NCBI GenBank assembly: GCA_020638875.1
Contig: JACKHS010000001.1
Location: forward strand, 62,001-126,000
Length of the DNA stretch: 64,000 nucleotides
Direction of reading: 5' to 3'
Source of the DNA: Planctomycetota bacterium
Lineage (GTDB): Bacteria > Planctomycetota > UBA1135 > GCA-002686595
The notes beneath the pieces were generated by a model. It saw only the letters and a program-made list of their open reading frames with translations. It was not told the origin of the DNA and did no database searches. Positions 27,119 through 36,871 of this stretch are shown here, in pieces; position 1 is the stretch's first letter, and every line of letters begins with the position of its first letter. The translations under genes were made by a program, and so were the position numbers.

Positions 27119-29311
27119 CTAGAGCTGCCAGGTCACTTCGTAGCCGTTGGACAGGTTGAAGCCCGTCACGCAGGGGCTGAAGGCCGGGTCGCGGTACCAG
27201 CACTGGTAGCGCTTCGTCTGACCGGCGGAGACGCCGCCCTTGACCGCGATGTTGACGGTCGTGGTCGAGGCGCCGGAGCCGTTCGCGAAGGCCACCTGCA
27301 GGCGGATGACGTTGCCGCCGGCGCAGCGCAGGCCGTCGCCGAACGGGTTGCCGTTGCCGCCGTTGGTGGCGTTGTCGCCCTGGAAGTACAGGCCGGGCTG
27401 GCTCGGCACGAGGCCGGTGCAGGAGAGCACGAGGTTGCCCGCGCTGACCGAGTTGGTGCCGGCGCCCGCGATCTTGGCGCCGCTGGCGGTGCTGTTCGCA
27501 CAGCCCTCACCGGCGTTGCCTTGGTTGTTGCAGGGGCACAGCGAGCCGCTGCCGTCGCCGAAGCAGTAGGACGTGCCCGGGGCGCCCGCGCCGCCGGCGA
27601 CGTACTGCTTGGAGGCGGAGACGCCCGTGTTGCCGTACTTGTCGCTCGAGGTGACGAAGTAGCTGATGGTGCCGACCAGGTTGCCCGGGATCTCGCCGCG
27701 GAAGATCTGGCCCGCGGAGGAGCGCATCGGCACGACGACCGGCGTCCCGCCGTCGACCGAGTAGCTCAGCGACGTCGGGTTGTACCAGGTGATGTAGTAC
27801 GGCGCGTTGTCGTAGACCTGCGCGCGGACGACCGTCGGGGCCGCGCCGGGGGCGCGGTCCGGGGCCTGCTCGAGGTTGGGGATGTACGGCGCGTGGTTGT
27901 CCGTGCCGCCCGCCACGTTCTCGAAGTAGTAGTTCCGGGCGCCGAAGTCGTTGGCCACGAACACGTCGTAGTCGCCGTCGCCGTCCACGTCGCAGCAGTC
28001 CGCGTCGAGCGCGGTGTTGCCGCTCGGCGGCAGGCCGCCGACCTGCGTGAAGCTGAAGTTCGCGCCGCCGTTGTTGTTGTTGCGGTACAGGCGGTCGGTG
28101 CCGGAGAAGTTCGCGACGTAGAGGTCGAGGTCGCCGTCGTTGTCGTAGTCGAAGAAGTCGCCCTCGTTGTCGTCCGAGCTCGAGCCGGCCAGGTTCGTCA
28201 GGTTGCCGAACACGCCGCTGCCGTTGTTGGCCAGCGTGATGTCGGTGAAGCCGAAGCCGGCGTTCCAGTTCAGGCCGTAGATGTCGAGGTCGCCGTCGCC
28301 GTCGAGGTCGCCCATCTCCTGCTCGTAGTGGCCGTTGCCCGCCGAGTAGCCGGCCGGGAAGACCGCGCCGGTCACGTCGCGGAAGCCCAGCACGCCGCCG
28401 TTCTCCTCGAGGCGGTTCTGGAACATGCGCGGCGCTTCCTGGCGGGCGCCGTGCAGCACGTCGAGGTCGAAGTCGCCGTCGATGTCACCGAGGTCGATGT
28501 CCAGCGCGCTGGAGGCGACGTCGCAGTTCGCGCCCGTGCTGTTGGTCGTGTCGGACTGCTGCGTGCCCTCGCACCAGATGCCGGGGTTGCCGTTCTGGAT
28601 GGTCTGGCCGACGAGCTGGAAGCCGCTCGGGTTGAACTCGCTGAAGAAGCCCGCGCCGTCGTTCAGGAAGATGCGCGACGGCACCTGGCCGCCGAAGATC
28701 CCGCCGTACGAGGAGTGGAACAGGTCCATGTCCCCGTCGTTGTCGATGTCCCCGAAGTCGCAGTCGCAGGAGAAGTCGATGAAGCCGCCGCCGCCGAGCA
28801 CCTGGCTCGGGTTGATGGACGAGCCGGCGCCGCCGAGGCCCACCCAGCGCGTCGAGGTCTCGTCGACGTACGTGCCGCTGCCGACGCCGGTGTTGCGCCA
28901 CCAGCGGTTCGTCTGGGCGATCAGCGCCGACGTGTTCGAGATGTAGAGGTCGAGGTCGGAGTCGTTGTCGAAGTCGACGAACTCGATGTCGCGGCTCTGG
29001 TCGAGAATCGACGGGAAGCGCGCCGCGGTCTCGTCGTTGAACTTGCCGAGGTTCGCGCCCGGACCCTGGTTGATCCAGATGCGGTTCTGGTCCTGGTCCT
29101 GGTCACCGCCGTCGGCGAAGACCGCGTCCCAGTCGCCGTCGAGGTCCACGTCCCCGAAGTCGACGTTCTCGGTGCGCGAGTTGTTGAACGGGCTGCCCTG
29201 GGGGATGTCCGTCGTGTTGTCGACGAAGCTCTGCGCGCTGGCGCCGCCGCAGAGCAGGGCCGCGCCGAGGAGACCGCGGGTCCAGGTGGACGTGGAGGGA
29301 TTCGATGCCAT
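27119..29311 (-). CDS. exported FG-GAP/VCBS-repeat protein with WYRD C-terminal module
   Basis: 730 residues from ATG 29311, with a signal peptide ending GGASAQ. Acidic repeats such as DFGDVDLDGDWDAVF, DFDNDSDLDLYISN and DYDNDGDLDLYVAN indicate a VCBS/FG-GAP propeller. A short Ig-like segment (VRAQVYDNAPYYITWYNPTS) lies near residue 520. The C-terminal module is CFGDGSGSLCPCNNQGNAGE, GCANSTASGAK, GDGLRCAGGNVIRLQV, RYQCWYRD and FNLSNGYEV. Composition is richer in Asn and Asp than most neighbours. Sister of the gene at 24300; function unknown. Confidence 0.85.
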   Translation of the reverse strand: MASNPSTSTWTRGLLGAALLCGGASAQSFVDNTTDIPQGSPFNNSRTENVDFGDVDLDGDWDAVFADGGDQDQDQNRIWINQGPGANLGKFNDETAARFPSILDQSRDIEFVDFDNDSDLDLYISNTSALIAQTNRWWRNTGVGSGTYVDETSTRWVGLGGAGSSINPSQVLGGGGFIDFSCDCDFGDIDNDGDMDLFHSSYGGIFGGQVPSRIFLNDGAGFFSEFNPSGFQLVGQTIQNGNPGIWCEGTQQSDTTNSTGANCDVASSALDIDLGDIDGDFDLDVLHGARQEAPRMFQNRLEENGGVLGFRDVTGAVFPAGYSAGNGHYEQEMGDLDGDGDLDIYGLNWNAGFGFTDITLANNGSGVFGNLTNLAGSSSDDNEGDFFDYDNDGDLDLYVANFSGTDRLYRNNNNGGANFSFTQVGGLPPSGNTALDADCCDVDGDGDYDVFVANDFGARNYYFENVAGGTDNHAPYIPNLEQAPDRAPGAAPTVVRAQVYDNAPYYITWYNPTSLSYSVDGGTPVVVPMRSSAGQIFRGEIPGNLVGTISYFVTSSDKYGNTGVSASKQYVAGGAGAPGTSYCFGDGSGSLCPCNNQGNAGEGCANSTASGAKIAGAGTNSVSAGNLVLSCTGLVPSQPGLYFQGDNATNGGNGNPFGDGLRCAGGNVIRLQVAFANGSGASTTTVNIAVKGGVSAGQTKRYQCWYRDPAFSPCVTGFNLSNGYEVTWQL

Positions 29312-29540
29312 GAGTGCGAGTGGGGACGTGGAAGATCGGGGGAGAGAGGCCCGCACCGCCTGCCGGGGTGCCCGCCGCCGACGAAAAGGGTCGATCCTCG
29401 CGAGGCGGCGACCTCGTGGGACGGGCTAGCTAGGTCGTGGGTGCCCCAAAGCTACCGTGGAGTTGGCTTTCCTGCCCCGATTTCCACGTGCAAGGCGGGT
29501 GCAGACCCCGCGCGGCCCGCGTGCAGCCGCCGCGCGGCGC

Positions 29541-29747
29541 TCAGCGCGCGCCCGCCCAGCGCTCGAGCAGCCAGCCCGCGCCGAACAGCGCCCCGCCGAC
29601 GGCCAGGCCGTAGAACTCCTGCGCCATCGAGGCCAGGCCCTCCTCCTCGAAGCCGAGCTGGATGCTCAGCACGACGCCGACGAGCACGACCAGCAGGCCG
29701 ATGCCCTCGAGGAGCTTGCCGAACTTCCAGACCAGTCGCTTGTCCAT
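29541..29747 (-). CDS. small two-helix membrane protein
   Basis: 68 residues, ATG start. Two hydrophobic stretches (GIGLLVVLVGVVLSI and YGLAVGGALFGAGWLL) separated by a short acidic loop FEEEGLASMAQE. N-terminus is basic (MDKRLVWKFGK). I do not recognise a family. It stands between the exoprotein at 27119 and the glycosyltransferase at 29886. The 229 bp between it and the exoprotein start show no gene that I can support. Confidence 0.65.
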   Translation of the reverse strand: MDKRLVWKFGKLLEGIGLLVVLVGVVLSIQLGFEEEGLASMAQEFYGLAVGGALFGAGWLLERWAGAR

Positions 29748-29885
29748 GGGGGGCGGTCCCGCGCGGGGCCGACAGGGTAGCGGCCCGGCGCCCGGGCGTC
29801 GGCCGCCGGCGCCGCCGGAGGCGCGGAAGTCCCTCCCCCAGGCCGACTTGGGCTCGCCGAATCGTCGGCGCCGGCGGGTCGCGGG

Positions 29886-30929
29886 TCAGGCCGCGCCGAG
29901 CACGCGCAGGCAGGCCGCGACGAGCCGCTCCGCCGTCAGCGTCGCGGTGTCGGCGTCCGGGCGATAGTTGCAGTAGTCCGCGCTCGTGCTGCGCACCTTC
30001 TCGCCGCCGCCGAACAGCTCGATCTCGGCCGCCGAGGTCGGCGCGAAGAAGGCCACCACGGGCGTGCGCCGCGCGACCGCGACGTGCAGCGCCAGGCTGT
30101 CGGAGGTGACGAGCAGGTCGAGCGCGTCCACCAGCGCCGCGAAGTCGAGCATGGCGTTGTCGACGCCCGCGTCGACCAGGCGCACGCCGGCGGCGGTCAG
30201 GCGCGCCGCGAGGTCGCGGTTGCGCTCGCGCTCCTCGGGGCCGCCGAGCAGCACGAACTCGATCGCTCGCGGCGCCTCGGCGGCGAGCCGCGCGGCGAGC
30301 TCGGCCACGCGCTCGGGCGGGAGCTGCTTGGAGGTCCAGCGCCCGCCCGCGCCGGTGTTCAGGCCCACGCGCCACGCGTCGCCGCGCGCGCCGAGCGTCT
30401 GCGCCGCGAACGCGAGCGCCGCCTCGGGCAGCGGCAGCTCCGGCCGCCCCATCGGCAGGCCGAGCATGTCGGCGTAGATCGCGGCGTGCGAGCGCTCGTT
30501 CTCGACCTTCATGCGGTCGGCCGCCTGCTTGCCGTGCACCGAGAGCAGGCCCATGTCGAACCACGGCGCGACGTCGGGCGTGTACGCGCGCGCGCCGGCG
30601 GCGTCGAGGTACGCCCCGGAGAGCCGCACGGCGTCGAGCGCGCTCGCCAGCCGGCACAGCGGCTCCTCGTCGTCGAGCGAGATGACCCAGCTCCACGCGC
30701 GCGCGCCGAGCTCGCGCGTCACGCGCTCGACGTCGGCCGCGTCCTTCGCGTCGACCAGGTGCACCGCCGCCACGTCGGGGTGACGCGCCACGAGGTCGCG
30801 CGCCGCCGGCGCGGTGAGCCACTCGACCGGCGCCTCGGGCCACGTCGCGCGCAGGCCGGGCAGGATCGAGGTCGTGCGCAGCACGTCACCGAGCGCGCCG
30901 GTCTTCAGGATCAGGATCGGGTCGGCCAT
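29886..30929 (-). CDS. GT9-family glycosyltransferase (heptosyltransferase-like)
   Basis: 347 residues. The N-terminus ILILKTGALGDVLRTTSILP is the GT9 signature loop (GDxLxTTP). The C-terminal domain has VGLNTGAGGRWTSKQLPPE, FVLLGGPEERERN, and DLLVTSDSLALHVAVARRTP, the sugar-nucleotide binding region of heptosyltransferases, followed by VVAFFAPTSAAE. Such enzymes add heptose or a similar sugar to lipopolysaccharide core, consistent with a Gram-negative type envelope. The gene is monocistronic by spacing. Exact donor unknown. Confidence 0.9.
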   Translation of the reverse strand: MADPILILKTGALGDVLRTTSILPGLRATWPEAPVEWLTAPAARDLVARHPDVAAVHLVDAKDAADVERVTRELGARAWSWVISLDDEEPLCRLASALDAVRLSGAYLDAAGARAYTPDVAPWFDMGLLSVHGKQAADRMKVENERSHAAIYADMLGLPMGRPELPLPEAALAFAAQTLGARGDAWRVGLNTGAGGRWTSKQLPPERVAELAARLAAEAPRAIEFVLLGGPEERERNRDLAARLTAAGVRLVDAGVDNAMLDFAALVDALDLLVTSDSLALHVAVARRTPVVAFFAPTSAAEIELFGGGEKVRSTSADYCNYRPDADTATLTAERLVAACLRVLGAA

Positions 30930-31032
30930 CCCCGATACGGTGCCGTCCGCCGCGGCCGCCTTCCAGCCCGCGCCGACGAAGGCGCGCCCCCTCGCGCGGA
31001 GGCGAGGAGGCGCGCGCGTCGCTCACGGTCGA

Positions 31033-33522
31033 TCAGAGCAGGTCGAGGCGCAGGCCGTCCGTCAGGTTGGAGCTGCCCGCGTCGCGGTACCAGAACTGGA
31101 AGTACACCGTCGTGCCGGGGACGAGGTGCGCGGCGTACGGCGCGAGGAAGTCGAGCGCCCGCGACGCGGCGCCGGCGGCGTCGGTCTGCAGCACGGGCAC
31201 GATGCGCACCAGGGGACCGGTGACGCAGCGGTAGCCGTTGGCGAAGGGCACCTGCGCGGTGCCGTGGCCGAGGAAGAAGACGCCGCTCTGGCTCGGCGTC
31301 GCGCCCGTCACGTGCAGCGTGAGGTTCTGGTTCGCCACGAGTGCGCTGCCGCTGGCCGAGATCGACGCGGTCGTGCCGGCCTGGTTGGGCAGCGCGAGGC
31401 AGTAGTTGGTGCCCAGCGACAGGTCGCAGGTCACGCTCGGGTAGCTGCCCGGCGTGCCGACGTCGCCGCCGGCCGAGGTCGTCGAGCCCCAGGCGTCGCC
31501 CACCTGCGACAGCGTCCAGGCGTAGGCGTCGTCGAGCCCCAGTCCCTCGTCGCACGTCTGGCCGCTGGCGTCCTTCGTGCGGATCGAGCCCGGGTAGGAC
31601 TCGTCGCCGTAGCTCAGGCGCTCGACGAGCTGGCCGCCGGCGTCGAAGACGTTGATCTGGTCGTTGCGGCCGAGGCCCGCCGTGCCGTTCGTGGTGACGA
31701 CGGTGACGCCGGAGAGGCCCCACGCCGCCGCGAAGGTCGCCGGGTCGGCCTCGGTGACGACGATCGACTGGCCGGGCGCGACGACGCCTGCGGCGGACAG
31801 GTCGACGGTTCCCGCAGTGGCGCTGTCGTCGTCGTAGCTCCAGCCGGTCAGGTCGATCGCCGCGGCGGTCGTGTTGGTGAGCTCGAAGAACTCGCCGTCG
31901 GTGCCCGAGTACAGGTACTCGGTGATGCGCAGCCCGCTCGAGCCGAACGCGTAGACGACCTCTTGCGCCTGCAGCTCCGTGCCGGCCGGCGCGAAGGCCA
32001 GCGAGCCGTACGCGTTGGCGGCCTCGGCGCCGACGTAGTAGGCGACCTCCTGGCCCGCGCTGGCGCTGACGGGGAGCTGCACGCCCCAGACCTGGTCCCC
32101 CGCCGCGCCGTCGTTGTGCAGACCGTCGTCGAACATCGGCGTGTGCAGGAAGCTGCCGGGCGCGGGCCGGTAGTAGAGCTCGACGGCCGCGACCGCGCTG
32201 ACGTTCGGCTGCACCGTCGCGGTGATCCAGACCGAGTCGGTGACGGCCGGGTTGGCCGGGCTGTGCGCGACGTTCGAGACGAGCGGCGCGGGTGCGGAGA
32301 CCTCGGGGTCGGCGTCCATCAGCGCGCGGCGCCCGACGACGAACTCCTGCAGGCCGGGCACGGTCCCGCCGAAAGGCCCGCCGCCGCCAAGGTTGACGGC
32401 GCTGGTGAAGTTGGTCTGGAACTGCGCATAGGTGTAGAGCTTCTTCGGGTCCGCCTGCACCGCCGCGTCGATCAGGGTGCGGTACGCCGTCAGCTCGGCG
32501 TCCAGCGTGGCCCAGTCGAACTCCGCGAGCGCCGAGCGCAGGTGCGCCATGTAGCGCTGCCGCAGCTCGGGCACGGCGAGCACGTGGCTCAGCACCGGTT
32601 TGGTCGACGACGTGAAGTTGAGGGTGGGCGACCACGTGGTCGCCGTGAAGGTCTCGTTCGCGTCCGTCTGCTGCAGGTGCGTGCGCCCGTCGATCGGGTC
32701 GCGGTAGATCACGAAGTCCGCGCCCTTGTTCACGTAGCTGTCGTCGTCCGTGTACAGGTTCTCCAGCGCGACGGACCAGATCGAGGGGTCGACCGCGAAG
32801 ACGCTGTCGATCGACGACTCCCAGGTCGTGAGCGAGCCGTTGGTGACCGCGTTGCAGACCGCGATCAGCGCGCCCCACGGGTCGGCCAGGCCGCCGTCGT
32901 TCTTGATCTCGTAGCCGCTCGTGTAGAGCGACGCACTCGCGCCGACGTAGCGCAGGCCGGGGCCGTTGGGGTTGTTGGCGCACTTGATGCGCAGGCCGTC
33001 CTCGTCTACGAACCACTCGCGCAGCACGTCCTTGTTCCACTGCTGCACGTTGGCGTACACGCCCCAGTTCTGGCCGTTGAGCGACACGGTGACGTGGTTG
33101 GCGCGCCCGGCCGGGATGTGCCGCGCGATGACGTTGCTGTAGGCGACCTCGCGGCAGAAGGTCGGGTCGTGGAACGAGTTGTTCAGGTTCAGGCTGTCGT
33201 AGCCCATCACGTTCTGCCCGGCGTTCACGTAGTCGACCTCGACGTTCAGCGAGACCTTCTCCGAGCCCGCGGGCAGCGCGGTGTACGAGGTGTTGCCGCG
33301 GATGCGCACGCCGACGTCGGGGTAGGTCACGCCCTCGACCGTCAGGTCGGCGAGGATGTTCGTCTGCGAGGCGTAGTTCTGCTGCAGCAGCGCCCACCAG
33401 TTCGCGTCGTGGAACTGGAAGTCGAGGTTGCGCAGCACGGTCGTGTCGTACAGGTCTTGCGCGGGCGCGGCGGCGGCCGCGAGGCTGAGGACGAACGCCG
33501 AGAGGCAGGTCTTGCGGAGCAT
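31033..33522 (-). CDS. exported CotH-kinase/lamin-tail protein with WYRD-type C-terminus
   Basis: 829 residues from ATG 33522 with a signal peptide ending AAAAPAQ. The first ~400 residues match the CotH family (GVRIRGNTSYT, VDYVNAGQNVMGYDSLNLNN, ENLYTDDDSYVNKGADFVIY), eukaryote-like atypical kinases that act on secreted proteins. A lamin-tail domain follows (LRITEYLYSGTDGEFFELTN). The last ~130 residues are a diverged version of the shared module (ANGYRCVTGPLVRI, YFQFWYRDAGSSNLTDGLRL). CotH kinase activity cannot be judged from motifs alone. A weak GC hairpin (33594-33624) lies in the 277-bp gap upstream. Confidence 0.85.
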   Translation of the reverse strand: MLRKTCLSAFVLSLAAAAAPAQDLYDTTVLRNLDFQFHDANWWALLQQNYASQTNILADLTVEGVTYPDVGVRIRGNTSYTALPAGSEKVSLNVEVDYVNAGQNVMGYDSLNLNNSFHDPTFCREVAYSNVIARHIPAGRANHVTVSLNGQNWGVYANVQQWNKDVLREWFVDEDGLRIKCANNPNGPGLRYVGASASLYTSGYEIKNDGGLADPWGALIAVCNAVTNGSLTTWESSIDSVFAVDPSIWSVALENLYTDDDSYVNKGADFVIYRDPIDGRTHLQQTDANETFTATTWSPTLNFTSSTKPVLSHVLAVPELRQRYMAHLRSALAEFDWATLDAELTAYRTLIDAAVQADPKKLYTYAQFQTNFTSAVNLGGGGPFGGTVPGLQEFVVGRRALMDADPEVSAPAPLVSNVAHSPANPAVTDSVWITATVQPNVSAVAAVELYYRPAPGSFLHTPMFDDGLHNDGAAGDQVWGVQLPVSASAGQEVAYYVGAEAANAYGSLAFAPAGTELQAQEVVYAFGSSGLRITEYLYSGTDGEFFELTNTTAAAIDLTGWSYDDDSATAGTVDLSAAGVVAPGQSIVVTEADPATFAAAWGLSGVTVVTTNGTAGLGRNDQINVFDAGGQLVERLSYGDESYPGSIRTKDASGQTCDEGLGLDDAYAWTLSQVGDAWGSTTSAGGDVGTPGSYPSVTCDLSLGTNYCLALPNQAGTTASISASGSALVANQNLTLHVTGATPSQSGVFFLGHGTAQVPFANGYRCVTGPLVRIVPVLQTDAAGAASRALDFLAPYAAHLVPGTTVYFQFWYRDAGSSNLTDGLRLDLL

Positions 33523-33593
33523 CGATAGCAGGAGGGGCAGGGCGCGCACGGGCGGGGTCGCCGCGCGCGCGGGACGTTCGGGAGGCCCGGAGG

Positions 33594-33624
33594 GAGAGCC
33601 GCGAGCGGGCGGCCCGCGGCTCTC
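33594..33624. terminator. possible hairpin between the AOR and CotH genes
   Basis: A perfect 10-bp inverted repeat (33594-33603 with 33615-33624) and an 11-base loop in the 277-bp interval between the aldehyde oxidoreductase stop and the CotH start. There is no T-run, so it is only a candidate terminator for the upstream gene. No gene is seen in the interval. Confidence 0.25.
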
Positions 33625-33799
33625 GTCGGGGGGGATCCAAGGGCGCGCCGCGGGGCGTGGCTTCGACGTCCGCTCGCGTCGCGCGCCCTGCCAATCTCCC
33701 ACGCCGGCGCGGGTCACGGGCGACGACCTCGCGACGATTGCCGGCCGGCCCGCGCGCGTTGCGAACGGCCCGGGTTCCTGCGGAGTGCTGCGTAGCGCC

Positions 33800-35873
33800 T
33801 CAGCCGCCGCTCAACGCGAGCACGAGGTCGAGCACGTCGCCGTCGCGCACGAGGTCGCTCGCGAGCACGCGCCGACCGGCCCGTTGCGCGGCCGCGGCGC
33901 GCATGAGGCGCGCGGCGCGCGGCGCGTCGGCGGCGAGCGCGTCGAGCACCTCGCGCAGCGGGCACGGCAGCGCGAGGTCCAGCGTGCGCTCGGCGCCGAG
34001 CTCGTCGCGCAGCGCGCCGAACGCGCGCAGCGCGACGCGCCGGGCGCGCGCGGCGGCGCGGGCGCGCGCGCGGGGCTCCGCCGCGAGGGGCGCCAGCTCC
34101 GCGAGCCCCACGTCGAGCAGCGCCTCGCGGCCGAGCAGCGCGCGCGCGCGCGTCGCGCACGCGCCCGGCGGCGTCGAGGCCGCGCAGCGCGCGGTACTCG
34201 TCGAGCATGCCCGGCAGGTCCAGCGCCGCGGCCGCCCAGCTCGGCCGGTCCCCGTCGTCGCGCGCGCGCCCAGGCGCTCGTCCAGCTCGCGCTGCAACAG
34301 CACGAGCGTCGCTCCGAGCGCCTGCCACGCGCGCGCGCCGCCGGCCTCAGGCGCGAGCACGCGCGCGAGCCGCGCCAGGTCCCACACGCCGTCGGCCAGC
34401 ACGCCGGCCGCGGAGAAGGCGCAGAAGCCGCTCGCGTCGACGAGCGCGGCGAGGTTCTCGTGCCACCACACGAGCCGGCCCTTGCCCTGCGGCTCGTTCG
34501 GGTCGCTCGCGCGCGGCGGCAGCGCGAGCGGCGCGACGAGGCGCGCGAGGGCCTCGGGGTCGCCGCCGCTCTCGCTGGAGAACGGGAAGGCGCGCATCAG
34601 GTCGGCGCCGCGCGTCGACACGCACTGGCCGAGCAGCGCGGCGAGCGAGCGCACCTCGCGCGCCGCGAGCCGCGCGCGCTCGCGCCGTCCACGCCGAGCT
34701 CGCGCGCCAACACCTCGGCCCCGCGCGCGAGCGGCGAGCGCGCGCGGCGTCCGGCGCGCGCCCAGGCGGCGCAGCTCGGCCGCGCACGCCTCCGCGTCAC
34801 CGCGCAGCGCCGGGCCGGGCGCCGCGCGCGCGCGCGCGCGCGTCGGCCAGCAGCGCGAGCGCGGCGCCGGCCTCGCGCGCGTCGACGCCGACCGCGTCGC
34901 ACACGCCGAGCAGCGCGCGGCTCGCCGCGAAGTCCAGCGCGAGCGCCTCGCCCAGCAGGTGCGTCGCGCTGAAGCGCACGCCCTGGCGCGCGCCGTTCGC
35001 GCCGGCGAGCACGTGGCGGCACGCCGTCGGACAGCCGGCGCAAGCGAGGCCGCTCGCGCAGCGCGCTGGGCCTCGGCCTCGAGCTCGCGCGCGTGCTCGA
35101 GCGCGAGGTCGCCGCCGGCCGCGAACAACCCGCCCATCTCGAGCGTGCCGCCCTCGCCGCGGGCGACGAGCCGCGGCGAGCGCGCCAGCTCCGCGCGCAG
35201 CGCCTCGGCCTCCGCGGAGGGCCTCCACCGGCGCCGCGCGCACGACGAGCGCCGCGAGCCCGGTGCGGGCGAAGCGCGCGCCCAGGCCGCCGCGTCCGAC
35301 GTAGCTCGGCGGGTCGGCGAGGTTGGCGAGAGCTCGCGTACGCGACGTCCGCCTCCGCCGCGGGGCCGACGACAGAGACCGCCGCAGGGACCGAAGCGCG
35401 CGCGCAGCAGCGCGCGCGCGCGCAGGCACGTCGAGCGCGGCGAGCTCGGGCACGCGCTCGAGGTGCGCTGCGCCGTCCGCCGCGAGCACCAGCACCGCGC
35501 CGCCGGGCGCGCACGCGCCGCGCAACACGAGCGCGTCGGCGAGCGACGCCAGGCGCCGCGCGAGGTCGCCGCCCACCTGGCCGTCGACGTAGCGGCCGCC
35601 GAGCGGCGCGACGCCCGCGACGGCCGCGCGCGCCGCCGTCGGCAGGCCGCGCCGCACGGCGTCGCCCACGGCGATGACGAGCGGGACCTCGCCGCGCGCG
35701 CGCGCCGCGCGCAGGCAGCGCGCGAGCGCCAGCGCGGAGCCGCCCAGGCGCTCGAGCGGATCCAGGACCGCGTCGGGCGCGAGCGCGCCGAGGCGCCGCG
35801 CGACGAGCGGCTCGCCGCCCAGGTCCACGTCCAGGACGCGCGGGTGGAACGTATCGGGGGATTCCTCCAACAA
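33800..35873 (-). CDS. tungsten aldehyde:ferredoxin oxidoreductase fused to MoaD-like domain (several frame changes)
   Basis: Joining frames gives an AOR-family protein. Seen in order: a diverged AOR N-terminal domain ending YVGRGGLGARFARTGLAALV; the cluster ligands CAGCPTAC near 35020-35045 (CxxCxxxC) with the fourth Cys in VDASGFCAFSAAG near 34420; GADLMRAFPF; and the family C-terminus LDLPGMLDEYRALRG. Without a stop or usable start it then runs into about 85 residues resembling MoaD/ThiS (LRAFGALRDELGAERTLDL ... VRDGDVLDLVLALSGG), ending in the diagnostic Gly-Gly. Start is TTG 35873. AORs oxidise aldehydes to acids and reduce ferredoxin with a tungstopterin. At least six frame changes occur, so fusion and gene integrity need confirmation. 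Confidence 0.72.
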
Positions 35874-35959
35874 CTGGGCTCCCGCGGCCTAGGTACACCC
35901 GGCCGGCGGCTCGGCGGCCCTCCAGTGTAGACTGCCGCCCCGCACGCCCACCCCCCTGC

Positions 35960-36859
35960 ATGCCCCCCCTCCCGCGCAACTCCGTCGTCCTCGGCCGCGT
36001 CTTCGGCATCCCGGTGGTCCTCAGCCACTGGTTGCTGCTGCTGGCGGGCGCGCTCGTCGTCGCCGGCCTGCTGTCCGGCACCTCGCCGCTCTGGACGCTG
36101 GCGTGGTTCGTCATGGCCATGTCGGTGGTGCTGCTGCACGAGCTGGGTCACAGCCTCGTCGCGCGCCACCACGGCATCGGCGTCTCGTGCATCCAGCTCA
36201 TGCCGCTGGGCGGCGTGGCGTGGATGGAGGCGCTGCCGGAGGACTCGCGCGTGGAGACGCAGGTCGCGCTGGCCGGGCCGGCGGTGAACCTCGCCCTGGC
36301 GCTGCTCGCCGCGCCGCTCTTGGTCTTCGGCGGCCCGCTGGCGCCGCTCGCCGCGTGGTTCGTGTGGTTCAACCTCGCGCTGGGCGTGTTCAACCTGCTG
36401 CCCGCGTTCCCGATGGACGGCGGCCGCGTGCTGCGCGCGCAGCTCGCGCGCAAGCGCTCGTGGCTCGCCGCGACGGAGGCGGCCTTCTCGGTCTCGAAGG
36501 CGCTGCTCTTCGTGATGGGCGTGGTCGGCCTGCTCGCCGGGGTCTGGGTGCTGCCCTTCATCGCCGTGTACCTCTGGTTCGGCGGCCAGCGCGAGCTCTT
36601 CGCGCTGCGCCTGCGCGAGGCCGGCCCCGGCTGGCCCTTCGCGGGCTTCGCGCCGCCGCGCGACCCGGGCGCCGGGCCGCGCGAGGCCTTCGCCGGCGCG
36701 GGTGCGGGTCCCTTCGGGCCGAGCGCGGGCGCGCCGCGCCGCCCCGCGTCCGAGCCCCCGGCGCCCGCGCGCCGCAGCGACGGCTTCTCCGACGAGGAGA
36801 TCGCCAAGCTCGAGCGCTACAAGGGCCCCCTGCGCCGCGACTGGCGCGAGTCGGAGTAG
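35960..36859 (+). CDS. site-2 protease family (M50) membrane metallopeptidase
   Basis: 299 residues. The zinc motif HELGH lies in a transmembrane helix (VVLLHELGHSLVARHHG) and the third ligand is in NLLPAFPMDGGRVLRA, the paired motif of M50/SpoIVFB-like proteases. Five or six hydrophobic segments span about residues 15-200. The C-terminal ~90 residues are Pro/Ala-rich and end in a charged helix; the CBS pair found in many relatives is absent. Such proteases cut membrane-embedded regulators. The partner is not known here. Confidence 0.9.
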   Translation: MPPLPRNSVVLGRVFGIPVVLSHWLLLLAGALVVAGLLSGTSPLWTLAWFVMAMSVVLLHELGHSLVARHHGIGVSCIQLMPLGGVAWMEALPEDSRVETQVALAGPAVNLALALLAAPLLVFGGPLAPLAAWFVWFNLALGVFNLLPAFPMDGGRVLRAQLARKRSWLAATEAAFSVSKALLFVMGVVGLLAGVWVLPFIAVYLWFGGQRELFALRLREAGPGWPFAGFAPPRDPGAGPREAFAGAGAGPFGPSAGAPRRPASEPPAPARRSDGFSDEEIAKLERYKGPLRRDWRESE

Positions 36860-36871
36860 CGCGCGGCCGCG

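Noticed and set aside
24300..29311. The two FG-GAP genes as fragments of one protein
   Set aside because: Each has its own signal peptide and its own complete C-terminal module, so they are separate genes.
33800..35873. The AOR-family gene as BamB of a class II benzoyl-CoA reductase
   Set aside because: None of the other Bam subunits is present, and the nearby cluster is class I. The sequence is too diverged and broken to assign a specific AOR substrate.
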